Positions 13,201 to 20,379 of a stretch of 23,165 bases of DNA are shown here, one piece after another. Every line of letters starts with the position of its first letter. Position 1 is the stretch's first letter. The stretch comes from Actinomycetes bacterium. Its GTDB lineage: Bacteria; Actinomycetota; Actinomycetes; Actinomycetales; Microbacteriaceae. Both the position numbers and the translations under genes were made by a program. The notes beneath the pieces were generated by a model. That model saw nothing but the letters and a program-made list of their open reading frames with translations. It was not told the DNA's origin and ran no database searches. Location: positions 1 to 23,165 of the forward strand of contig JAEXHA010000065.1 of assembly GCA_023450335.1 (NCBI GenBank), in the 5' to 3' direction.

Positions 13201-15111
13201 TCAGGCGTTGGCGTCCTGGCGCTTCAGACGCGCGGTCGCCCGGCCCCGCTCGGTCGCGTCGAGCGTGACCTTGCGGATGCGGACCTTCTCGGGCGTGACC
13301 TCGACGCATTCGTCGTCGCGCGCGAACTCGAGCGACTCCTCGAGCGACAGCTGCCGCGGCGGGGTCATCGACTCGAACGTGTCGGCCGTGGAGGAGCGCA
13401 TGTTGGTGAGCTTCTTCTCCTTGGTGATGTTCACGTCCATGTCGTCGCTGCGCGAGTTCTCACCGATGACCATGCCCTCGTAGACCTCTTCAGTGGGCTG
13501 CACGAAGAAGCTCATGCGCTCCTGCAGCGCGATGATCGCGAAGGGGGTGACCACGCCCGAGCGGTCAGCCACGATCGAGCCGTTCTGACGCGTCATGATC
13601 TGACCGGCCCACGGCTCGTAGCCGTGCGAGATGGCGTTGGCGATGCCGGTGCCGCGGGTGGTGGTGAGGAACTCGGTGCGGAAGCCGATGAGGCCGCGCG
13701 AGGGCACGACGAACTCCATACGCACCCAGCCGGTGCCATGGTTGGTCATCGTCTCCATGCGGCCCTTGCGTGCCGCCAGCAGCTGGGTGATGGCGCCGAG
13801 GTACTCCTCGGGCGCGTCGATGGTGAGGTGCTCGAAGGGCTCGTGGACTTTGCCGTCGATCTGCTTGGTGACCACCTGCGGCTTGCCGACGGTGAGCTCG
13901 AATCCTTCGCGGCGCATGTTCTCGACGAGGATCGCCAGGGCCAGCTCGCCGCGGCCCTGCACCTCCCAGGCGTCGGGGCGGCCGATGTCGACGACCTTGA
14001 GCGATACGTTGCCGATGAGCTCGCGGTCGAGTCGGTCCTTGACCATGCGCGCGGTGAGCTTGTGGCCCTTCACCTTGCCCACCAGCGGCGAGGTGTTCGT
14101 GCCGATGGTCATCGAGATCGCGGGGTCGTCGACGTGGATCGCCGGCAGCGGCCGGATGTCGTCGGGGTCGGCGATCGTCTCGCCGATCGTGATCTCCTCG
14201 ATGCCGGCGATGGCGACGATGTCGCCCGGGCCCGCCGACTCGGCCGGGTACCGCTCGAGCGCCCGGGTCTTGAGCAGCTCGGTGATGCGGGCGTTGGCGT
14301 GCGTGCCGTCGTGACGCACCCACGCCACGGTCTGGCCCTTCTTCAGCGTGCCGTTGAACACGCGCAGCAGGGCGAGCCGCCCCAGGAACGGGCTGGAGTC
14401 GAGGTTGGTGACCCACGCCTGCAGCGGCGCCTCGTCGTCATACGAGGGGGCCGGCACATGCTCGAGGATCGCGGCGAAAAGCGGTTCGAGGTCGTCGTTG
14501 TCGGGCAGCGAGCCGTTCTCGGGACGCGTGCGGCTGGCGGCGCCGGCGCGGCCCGACGCGTAGACGACGGGAACGTCCAGCAGCGCGTCGACGTCGAGGT
14601 CGGGCACGTCGTCGACGAGGTCGGACGCGAGACCCAGCAGCAGGTCGTGGGCCTCCTCCTCCACCTCGGCGATGCGGGCGTCGGGGCGGTCGGTCTTGTT
14701 GACCAGCAGGATGACGGGGAGCTTGGCCTCGAGTGCCTTGCGCAGCACGAAGCGCGTCTGCGGCAGCGGCCCCTCGCTCGAGTCGACCAGCAGCACGACG
14801 CCGTCGACCATCGACAGGCCGCGCTCGACCTCCCCGCCGAAGTCGGCGTGGCCGGGGGTGTCGATGACGTTGATCGTCACCGGCACGTCGGTGTGCGCGC
14901 CGTTGTAGGTGATCGCCGTGTTCTTGGCGAGGATCGTGATGCCCTTTTCGCGCTCGAGGTCGTTCGAGTCCATCGCACGCTCTTCAACATGCGCGTGGTC
15001 GCCGAAGGATCCGGTCTGCCGCAGCATGGCATCCACAAGCGTCGTCTTGCCGTGATCGACGTGTGCGACGATCGCGACGTTGCGGAGGTCCGGGCGGAGG
15101 GCGTGCGCCAT
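13201..15111 (-). CDS. typA: Ribosome-associated translational GTPase TypA/BipA
   Basis: A 636-aa protein. The GTPase motifs are G1 'AHVDHGKT' (16-23), G2 'REKGITI' (54-60), G3 'DTPGH' (84-88) and G4 'NKTD' (138-141). EF-G-like domains II, III and V and the BipA-specific C-terminal domain follow; 'GRGELALAILVENMRREGFE' and 'PSRGLIGFRTEFLTTTRGTG' are diagnostic. BipA binds the 70S ribosome and supports 50S assembly and stress or low-temperature growth. A short Ala/Asn C-terminal tail follows 'RATARLKRQD'. ATG 15111 has only a weak AGGA about 10 bases upstream. A -10-like TAGTAT (15158-15163) suggests a leader of about 40 bases. Confidence 0.97.
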   Translation of the reverse strand: MAHALRPDLRNVAIVAHVDHGKTTLVDAMLRQTGSFGDHAHVEERAMDSNDLEREKGITILAKNTAITYNGAHTDVPVTINVIDTPGHADFGGEVERGLSMVDGVVLLVDSSEGPLPQTRFVLRKALEAKLPVILLVNKTDRPDARIAEVEEEAHDLLLGLASDLVDDVPDLDVDALLDVPVVYASGRAGAASRTRPENGSLPDNDDLEPLFAAILEHVPAPSYDDEAPLQAWVTNLDSSPFLGRLALLRVFNGTLKKGQTVAWVRHDGTHANARITELLKTRALERYPAESAGPGDIVAIAGIEEITIGETIADPDDIRPLPAIHVDDPAISMTIGTNTSPLVGKVKGHKLTARMVKDRLDRELIGNVSLKVVDIGRPDAWEVQGRGELALAILVENMRREGFELTVGKPQVVTKQIDGKVHEPFEHLTIDAPEEYLGAITQLLAARKGRMETMTNHGTGWVRMEFVVPSRGLIGFRTEFLTTTRGTGIANAISHGYEPWAGQIMTRQNGSIVADRSGVVTPFAIIALQERMSFFVQPTEEVYEGMVIGENSRSDDMDVNITKEKKLTNMRSSTADTFESMTPPRQLSLEESLEFARDDECVEVTPEKVRIRKVTLDATERGRATARLKRQDANA

Positions 15112-15157
15112 GAAGGTGTCCTAAGTAGATGGGGGTGCGCCGGGATGCCGACGTTCC

Positions 15158-15163
15158 ATACTA
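15158..15163 (-). promoter_or_regulatory. Possible -10 box TAGTAT of typA
   Basis: TAGTAT on the minus strand, about 46 bases before ATG 15111. No convincing -35 is seen. Confidence 0.35.
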
Positions 15164-15191
15164 CAAGGGCGTTACTGAGTGACCGCTTCAC

Positions 15192-15206
15192 GCCGCGGTC
15201 CGCGGC
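15192..15206. terminator. Possible terminator hairpin after the peptide ABC ATPase gene
   Basis: GCCGCG-GTC-CGCGGC, a perfect 6-bp stem 12 bases past the stop of the fused ATPase gene and before typA. It has no T-tract, so activity is uncertain. Confidence 0.4.
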
Positions 15207-15218
15207 ATCGTCGTGCGG

Positions 15219-16979
15219 TTACGCGGACTCCTCGCGCAGCAGCGCAGCCCGCGCCTCGCGACGCTGACGCTGCTCCTCGGGGTCGGGCACCGGGATGGCG
15301 GCGATGAGGCGCTTGGTGTAGGCCTCACTCGGCGCGCGCAGGATCTTGCCGGTCGCGCCCTGCTCGACGATGCGGCCCTTGCTCATGACGATGATGCGGT
15401 CGGCGAGCGAGTCGACGACAGCGAGGTCGTGGCTGACGAAAAGGCACGCGAAACCGAGGTCGGCCTGCAGCTGGCGCAGCAGTTCGAGCACGGTGGCCTG
15501 CACCGACACGTCCAGGGCGCTGGTGGGCTCATCGGCGATGAGGAGCTTGGGCTGCAGTGACAGAGCCCGCGCGATACCCACACGCTGCTTCTGGCCCCCC
15601 GACAGTTCGTGCGGGTAGCGGTTGCGGTACGCGCGCGGCAGCTCGACCGCGTCGAGCAGCTGCTCGACGCGGGTGTCGAGGCCGCGTCCCTTGGCGACCT
15701 TGGCCAGCAGCATCGGTTCACCGATCGACTGGCCGATGGGCAGGCGCGGGTTCAGTGACGACGACGGATCCTGGAACACGATGCCGACGTCCTTGTGGAC
15801 GCGGCGCAGCGTCGAGCGGTTGGCGTTCGAGATGTCGATGCCGACCACCTCGGCGGTGCCCTCCGCGATGGGAAGCAGCCCGATCGCGGCCCGGCCGACG
15901 GTCGTCTTGCCCGAGCCGGACTCACCGACCAGGCCGGTCACCTCGCCCGGGTAGATGGAGAACGACGCGTGCTCCACGGCGCGGAATGCCGGCACGCGAC
16001 CGCGCTTGGGGTACTCGATGGCCACGTCGTCGAACCGCAGCACCGGGGCACCCAAACCCTGACGCCGCTCCTCGTCGCGCCGTGCCGCCACTTCGGCCAG
16101 ACGGATCTCCGTGGTGTCGCCGGCCAGCGCCGCGGTGGTGTCGATCGTCTCATCGGCGCCGTCGCCGATGCGCGGCACCGCGCCCAGCAGTTCCTGCGTG
16201 TACGGGTGCTGCGGGGCACCGAAGATGTCATGCACCGCTCCGCGCTCGACGATCTCACCCTGACGCATGACGACGATGTCGTCGGCGATGTCGGCGACCA
16301 CACCCATGTCATGGGTGATGATGAGGATGGCCGAGTCGAGGCGGTGCCGCAGGTCACGCATCAGATCGAGGATCTCGGCCTGAACCGTCACGTCGAGGGC
16401 CGTGGTGGGCTCGTCGGCGATGAGCAGCTTCGGGTCGCACGAGATCGACTGCGCGATCATGGCCCGCTGGCGCTGACCGCCCGAGAGCTGGTGCGGGTAC
16501 GAGTCGAACGCCTTCTGCGGGTCGGGCAGCTCGACCATGCCGAGCAGCTCGAGAGCGCGTTCCTTGGCCTCGCTGGGCGACATTCCGAAATGAGTGCGGA
16601 GGGTCTCGATGATCTGGAAGCCGACCGTCAGCACAGGGTTCAGCGCCGTCATCGGCTCTTGGAAGATCACCGCGATCTCGGCGCCCCGGATGCGGCGGAG
16701 CCGATCGGCGTCGGTGTGGAGGATCTCCTCGCCGTCGAGCTTGACGCTGCCGCGCACGCGCGCGTTCTTGGGAAGAAGGCCCAGCATCGCCATGGAGCTG
16801 GCGCTCTTGCCCGACCCCGACTCCCCCACGATCGCGAGCGCCTTGCCACGCTCGACGGTGTAGGCCAGCTGCTTGGCCGCCGGCACCCAGTAGTTATCGA
16901 CCGCGAAGTCGACCGACAGGCCCTCGACCTGCAGAAGAGGCGCGGAGCCGGGAGTGCCGGCGGTGTTGTGTTCAGTCAT
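15219..16979 (-). CDS. Fused double ATPase of a peptide ABC importer (DppD-DppF type)
   Basis: A 586-aa fusion of two ABC ATPase domains. Domain 1 has Walker A 'GESGSGKS' (52-59), signature 'LSGGQRQR' (165-172), Walker B 'LLIADEP' (185-191) and His223. Domain 2 has Walker A 'GESGSGKT' (352-359), signature 'LSGGQKQR' (459-466), Walker B 'LLIADEP' (479-485) and His517. Each ends with an oligopeptide-transporter C-terminal segment ('HPYTQELLGAVP', 'SEAYTKRLIAAIP'). It energises uptake through the DppB/DppC-type permeases encoded upstream, but a plus-strand gene separates it from them. AGGA lies 9 bases before ATG 16979. It either has a promoter inside that antisense gene or depends on read-through from dppC. 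Confidence 0.93.
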   Translation of the reverse strand: MTEHNTAGTPGSAPLLQVEGLSVDFAVDNYWVPAAKQLAYTVERGKALAIVGESGSGKSASSMAMLGLLPKNARVRGSVKLDGEEILHTDADRLRRIRGAEIAVIFQEPMTALNPVLTVGFQIIETLRTHFGMSPSEAKERALELLGMVELPDPQKAFDSYPHQLSGGQRQRAMIAQSISCDPKLLIADEPTTALDVTVQAEILDLMRDLRHRLDSAILIITHDMGVVADIADDIVVMRQGEIVERGAVHDIFGAPQHPYTQELLGAVPRIGDGADETIDTTAALAGDTTEIRLAEVAARRDEERRQGLGAPVLRFDDVAIEYPKRGRVPAFRAVEHASFSIYPGEVTGLVGESGSGKTTVGRAAIGLLPIAEGTAEVVGIDISNANRSTLRRVHKDVGIVFQDPSSSLNPRLPIGQSIGEPMLLAKVAKGRGLDTRVEQLLDAVELPRAYRNRYPHELSGGQKQRVGIARALSLQPKLLIADEPTSALDVSVQATVLELLRQLQADLGFACLFVSHDLAVVDSLADRIIVMSKGRIVEQGATGKILRAPSEAYTKRLIAAIPVPDPEEQRQRREARAALLREESA

Positions 16980-17017
16980 CGAATCGTCCTGGTGTGCGTG
17001 CGCGAGAGAATGGAGTC

Positions 17018-17623
17018 ATGAGCGAGCCGGTCCGTGTGACGTCCACCTTCAACCGTGTCATGGCTGTGGTGCTGTGGATCGTTGCCGGCTGCGGCATGGT
17101 CGCGGCGCTGGTGAGCGCCGACGACCGTCAGCTGTGGGTCTACCCGGCCGCGGCCGCGACGGGTGTGCTCGCGTGGGTCGCGCTGTGGCGACCCTGCGTC
17201 GAAGTGGGGGATGCCGGGGTGCGGCTGCAGAACGTGACCCACCACGTGCTGGTGCCGTGGGAGGCGCTCGTCCACGTCGACACGCGCCGCGCCCTGACGC
17301 TGCGAACGCCGGCCGGCGAGTTCGTGGCGTGGTCGGCGCCGGCGCCCGGAGTGCTGTCGGCGTTGGGATCGAACGCCCGCGCTGCGCGTCGCGAGGCGCG
17401 CGCTGCCGGCGAAGAGGTCCGCAACAGCGACCTGGTCGGCTCGGACTCGGGCAACGCCGCCGTCGTGGTCCGCGAGCAGTGGACGCGTCGGCGCGAGCGC
17501 GGCGAGATCGAGCTCGGCGTGGCCGGTAGCACCGAGGTGCGCCGCCACTGGCAGCCCGCCCTGCCGCTGCTGGGCGCCGTGCTGGTCATTGCGACCGTGT
17601 GGGCGATGATCGCGACGGCGTGA
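17018..17623 (+). CDS. Membrane protein with bacterial PH domain (bPH_6-like)
   Basis: A 201-aa protein. Two membrane helices come first (about residues 12-33 and 40-56). A small beta-rich PH-like domain follows (about 60-110: 'VEVGDAGVRLQNVTHHVLVP', 'WEALVHVDTRRALTLRTPAG'). A charged region (about 120-175) and one C-terminal helix (about 178-198) complete it. The ligand and role of this PH family are unknown. The gene is opposite in strand to everything around it and lies between the permease and ATPase genes of the peptide importer. It is 38 bases from the divergent ATPase start and converges on dppC with 14 bases between. ATG 17018 was chosen over an upstream in-frame GTG because it starts the recognisable protein; GAGAAT lies 6 bases before it. 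Confidence 0.78.
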   Translation: MSEPVRVTSTFNRVMAVVLWIVAGCGMVAALVSADDRQLWVYPAAAATGVLAWVALWRPCVEVGDAGVRLQNVTHHVLVPWEALVHVDTRRALTLRTPAGEFVAWSAPAPGVLSALGSNARAARREARAAGEEVRNSDLVGSDSGNAAVVVREQWTRRRERGEIELGVAGSTEVRRHWQPALPLLGAVLVIATVWAMIATA

Positions 17624-17637
17624 AGAACGCAGGCCGA

Positions 17638-18687
17638 TCACGGCTGCGCCTTCGCCTCGTCCTCCGCTGCCGCGCCGCCGGCGACGACGGCCGCGGCGGG
17701 CAGCTCTTTCACCCGGCGGAACACGACGCGCTTCTGGCGCGGATCGAACGCATCGCGCAGGCCGTCGCCGACGAAGTTGACCAGCAGCGACAGGATGACG
17801 ATGAGCGACGCCGGCCACCAGAACAGCCACGGGCGGGTCTGGAAGGCCGCTTCGTTGTCGGCGATGAGCAAGCCCAGCGACACGTCGGGCGACCGCACGC
17901 CGTAACCGAGGAACGACAGCGACGTCTCGAGGATCACCGCCGCCGCGATCAGCAGCGTCGTCGACACGATGACCACGCCGATGGCGTTGGGCAGGATGTG
18001 CTTGAAGATGATCCGTGCGTCTGAGGCACCCGCGACGCGCGCCGCTTCGACGAACTCGCGCTCCCGCAGGCTGAGGAACTCGGCGCGCACGAGTCGGGCG
18101 ACGCCCGTCCACGCGAAGAAGCCGAGGAAGATCGCCAGCACGAGCGGCCCGAAGCCGCCCGCGGCCGAACCCACGACGGCCCCGATCACGATGATCGGGA
18201 TCACGATGACGACGTCCGTCAGGCGCATCAGCGCGGCATCCACCCACCCGCGGTAGTACCCCGCGACCGCGCCGATCACGACACCGATGAAGGAGGCCAG
18301 CAGCCCGATCACGAACATGATGTAGGACGAGTTGACCAGGCCCCGCATCACCATGGCGAAGTAATCCTTGCCGACGGTGTTCTGGCCGAACGGGTGCTCG
18401 CCGAGCGAGAACGGGAACAGGGTCAGCGTGGGTCGACCGCCGTCGAGGGGAGGCAGCAGCTGGGTGTGATTCCATTTCCACCAGCCCGACCACGAGCCGA
18501 TCCCCGTGGCGCTCACGGCGAAAGCCACGATCAGGATGAACAGGATCGCGCTGATGACGGCGGGCTTGTGCGCCAGGAATCGTCGCAGCGTCAGTCGGCC
18601 CTGGCTGATGCCCCGCTCGTTGGCGGTCAGCCCGTAGTCGCGGGGCGTGTCGTCTCCGGCGAGGCCGGGTTCAGCGGGAAGTGCCAT
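17638..18687 (-). CDS. Peptide ABC transporter permease, DppC/OppC family
   Basis: A 349-aa inner-membrane permease. An N-terminal cytoplasmic segment and OppC_N-type helix (about residues 39-60) are followed by a periplasmic loop. The BPD_transp_1 domain of five helices includes the EAA loop 'EFVEAARVAGASDARIIFKH', which docks on the ATPase. A C-terminal Ala-rich tail follows 'FDPRQKRVVFRRVKEL'. The stop of dppB overlaps the start: GTG 18690 gives GTGA and ATG 18687 gives TGATG. I prefer ATG, but either is possible and they differ by one residue. Its partners are DppB upstream and the fused ATPase beyond the inserted plus-strand gene. Confidence 0.92.
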   Translation of the reverse strand: MALPAEPGLAGDDTPRDYGLTANERGISQGRLTLRRFLAHKPAVISAILFILIVAFAVSATGIGSWSGWWKWNHTQLLPPLDGGRPTLTLFPFSLGEHPFGQNTVGKDYFAMVMRGLVNSSYIMFVIGLLASFIGVVIGAVAGYYRGWVDAALMRLTDVVIVIPIIVIGAVVGSAAGGFGPLVLAIFLGFFAWTGVARLVRAEFLSLREREFVEAARVAGASDARIIFKHILPNAIGVVIVSTTLLIAAAVILETSLSFLGYGVRSPDVSLGLLIADNEAAFQTRPWLFWWPASLIVILSLLVNFVGDGLRDAFDPRQKRVVFRRVKELPAAAVVAGGAAAEDEAKAQP

Positions 18688-20222
18688 CACTTGACCCTCA
18701 CTCTCGGATCGATGGCGGAGTACGCAAGATCAGCCAGGAAGTTGAACGTGATCGCGAAGATCGCGATGACGATGAAGTAGGCCATCACGGGATTGGGGTC
18801 GCCGCGACCCAGGCCGGAGTCGAACAACGCCCCCATGCCGCTGAAGGCGAAGATGCGCTCAGTGATGATCGCACCACCGATGAGCGCGCCGACGTCAGCA
18901 GCCACGATGGTCGTGATCGGGATGAGCGAGTTGCGCAGCGCGTGGCGCACCACGACCGTGCGCTCGGGCAGGCCCTTCGCGCGGGCGGTGCGGATGTAGT
19001 CCTGGTTGAGCGTCTCGAGCATGCCGCCGCGTGCGTATCGGGTGTAGCCGGCGAACGAGATGAGCATGAGGCTGATCGTGGGCAGCAGCAGGTGCGTGAA
19101 CGAGTCGATGCCCGAGATCCAGAAGTCGCCGTTCAGGTTCGGCGTCTCGGCGCCGACGGTACCGATCGGACGGCCGCGCACGCGCGGGTTGCGAAGGTAC
19201 GAGTTCCAGTGCTGCAAGAACTGGTCGAGCACGATCACGCCGGCACCCAGCAGGCCGCTGAGCGCGCCGATGCGCATCGCCTGGCCCTTGTCGTACTCGC
19301 CGAGCAGCCAGCCTGCGACGAGGCCCACCACCAGCGCGAACACGAACAGCCCCACGACGCCCCAGCCGCCCCAGCCGGCGAGCACCGGCTGCAGCGCGAA
19401 ATAGCAGATGATGACGACGATCGCGGTGGCCCCCGCTGTGCGCCAGGCATAGCGGGCACGCGCGCCGGCGATCATGACGACCATTGCGGCGGCGAACGCG
19501 GCGATCAGCAGCGGCGCGACCACCGGCCCCAGGGCCGGATCGAGGAACCAGGCGGTCACGCTCATGAAGTAGAGGATGACGATCGACACGACGGCGCCGG
19601 CGCCGAAAGTGATGAGGCGACGCGAGCGCGGGCCGCCGACCATGGCCTGGAGGAAGACACCCATCAACAGTGATGCGACGATGATGAACGGCCAGGTGAA
19701 GACCGGTTCGGCGAGCCAATCGTTGAAGGTGAGCGCGACGAACACCTTCAGGAGCACCGCCATGACGAAGGACGGCAGCGAGTAGAAGAGGAAGCTCGCG
19801 AACGTGAACGTGTAGTCGATCGCACTGTACTGGCGCAGTGCCGAGACGATGCCGACGATGATGCCGAGGACGATGGCCAGGATCGTCGATGCGGTCACCA
19901 GCTGGAGGGTCGAGCCCATCGCGCGGGCGAGCAGGACGGTGACGGGCTGGTTCTGGATCGTCACGCCCAGGTCGCAGCCAGCGAACGGCACGACGCAGCG
20001 TGCGGCGCCCAGGAGCCAGTTGAACCAGCGCACGGGGATGGGCTGGTTCAGCCCGAGCCAGTCGACGCGCTGCTGGATCAGCTGGTCGCGGTTGGGGCTG
20101 TTCGACGCGTAAAGGTCCTCGAGCGGGTCGCGGGCGACGACGACCATGGCGTACATGAGGAACGACGCTGCGATCAGGATGAGGATCGATACGCCGATGC
20201 GTCGAAGGATGAAGCTAAGCAC
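18687..20222 (-). CDS. Peptide ABC transporter permease, DppB family, with large membrane insertion
   Basis: A 511-aa protein; classical DppB proteins are about 310-340. Residues 1-170 match the normal start: 'MLSFILRRIG', first helix, periplasmic loop and helices through 'YSLPSFVMAVLLKVF'. Residues about 346-511 match the normal end: 'LLLPTISLMLISFAGYTRYA', the EAA loop 'DYIRTARAKGLPERTVVVRH' and the last two helices 'GGAIITERIFAFSGMG...DPRVRVK'. Between them about 170 residues with some six extra hydrophobic helices are inserted. The frame is open throughout, so this is a real insertion, not a frameshift artefact. The start is GTG 20222 with only a weak purine-rich site upstream. It overlaps dppC by a few bases. 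Confidence 0.9.
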   Translation of the reverse strand: MLSFILRRIGVSILILIAASFLMYAMVVVARDPLEDLYASNSPNRDQLIQQRVDWLGLNQPIPVRWFNWLLGAARCVVPFAGCDLGVTIQNQPVTVLLARAMGSTLQLVTASTILAIVLGIIVGIVSALRQYSAIDYTFTFASFLFYSLPSFVMAVLLKVFVALTFNDWLAEPVFTWPFIIVASLLMGVFLQAMVGGPRSRRLITFGAGAVVSIVILYFMSVTAWFLDPALGPVVAPLLIAAFAAAMVVMIAGARARYAWRTAGATAIVVIICYFALQPVLAGWGGWGVVGLFVFALVVGLVAGWLLGEYDKGQAMRIGALSGLLGAGVIVLDQFLQHWNSYLRNPRVRGRPIGTVGAETPNLNGDFWISGIDSFTHLLLPTISLMLISFAGYTRYARGGMLETLNQDYIRTARAKGLPERTVVVRHALRNSLIPITTIVAADVGALIGGAIITERIFAFSGMGALFDSGLGRGDPNPVMAYFIVIAIFAITFNFLADLAYSAIDPRVRVK

Positions 20223-20322
20223 GGGGTTGGCCCTTCATGCAGAAAAGGTAGCAGGCACGCCGAATGGGAACTCGTGATCCCCCGTGTCGGCGGGCATGCC
20301 GGTGGACAGTCTGCACGCGCAT

Positions 20323-20352
20323 GGGGCGCCGGGTGATGAGACCCGACGCCCC
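20323..20352 (-). terminator. Hairpin between the binding-protein and permease genes
   Basis: The arms GGGGCGCCGGGT (20323-20334) and ACCCGACGCCCC (20341-20352) pair with one wobble around a 6-base loop. It lies 27 bases past the dppA stop and about 100 bases before dppB. It is best read as an attenuating terminator or 3' stabiliser giving more binding protein than permease. Nothing else is seen in the 157-base gap. Confidence 0.65.
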
Positions 20353-20379
20353 TGCGTCGTACGTCAGGCGATCAGCCGA

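Noticed and set aside
13042..15267. Plus-strand open frame (741 codons) opposite typA
   Set aside because: Anti-sense shadow with biased composition; typA has all GTPase motifs on the minus strand.
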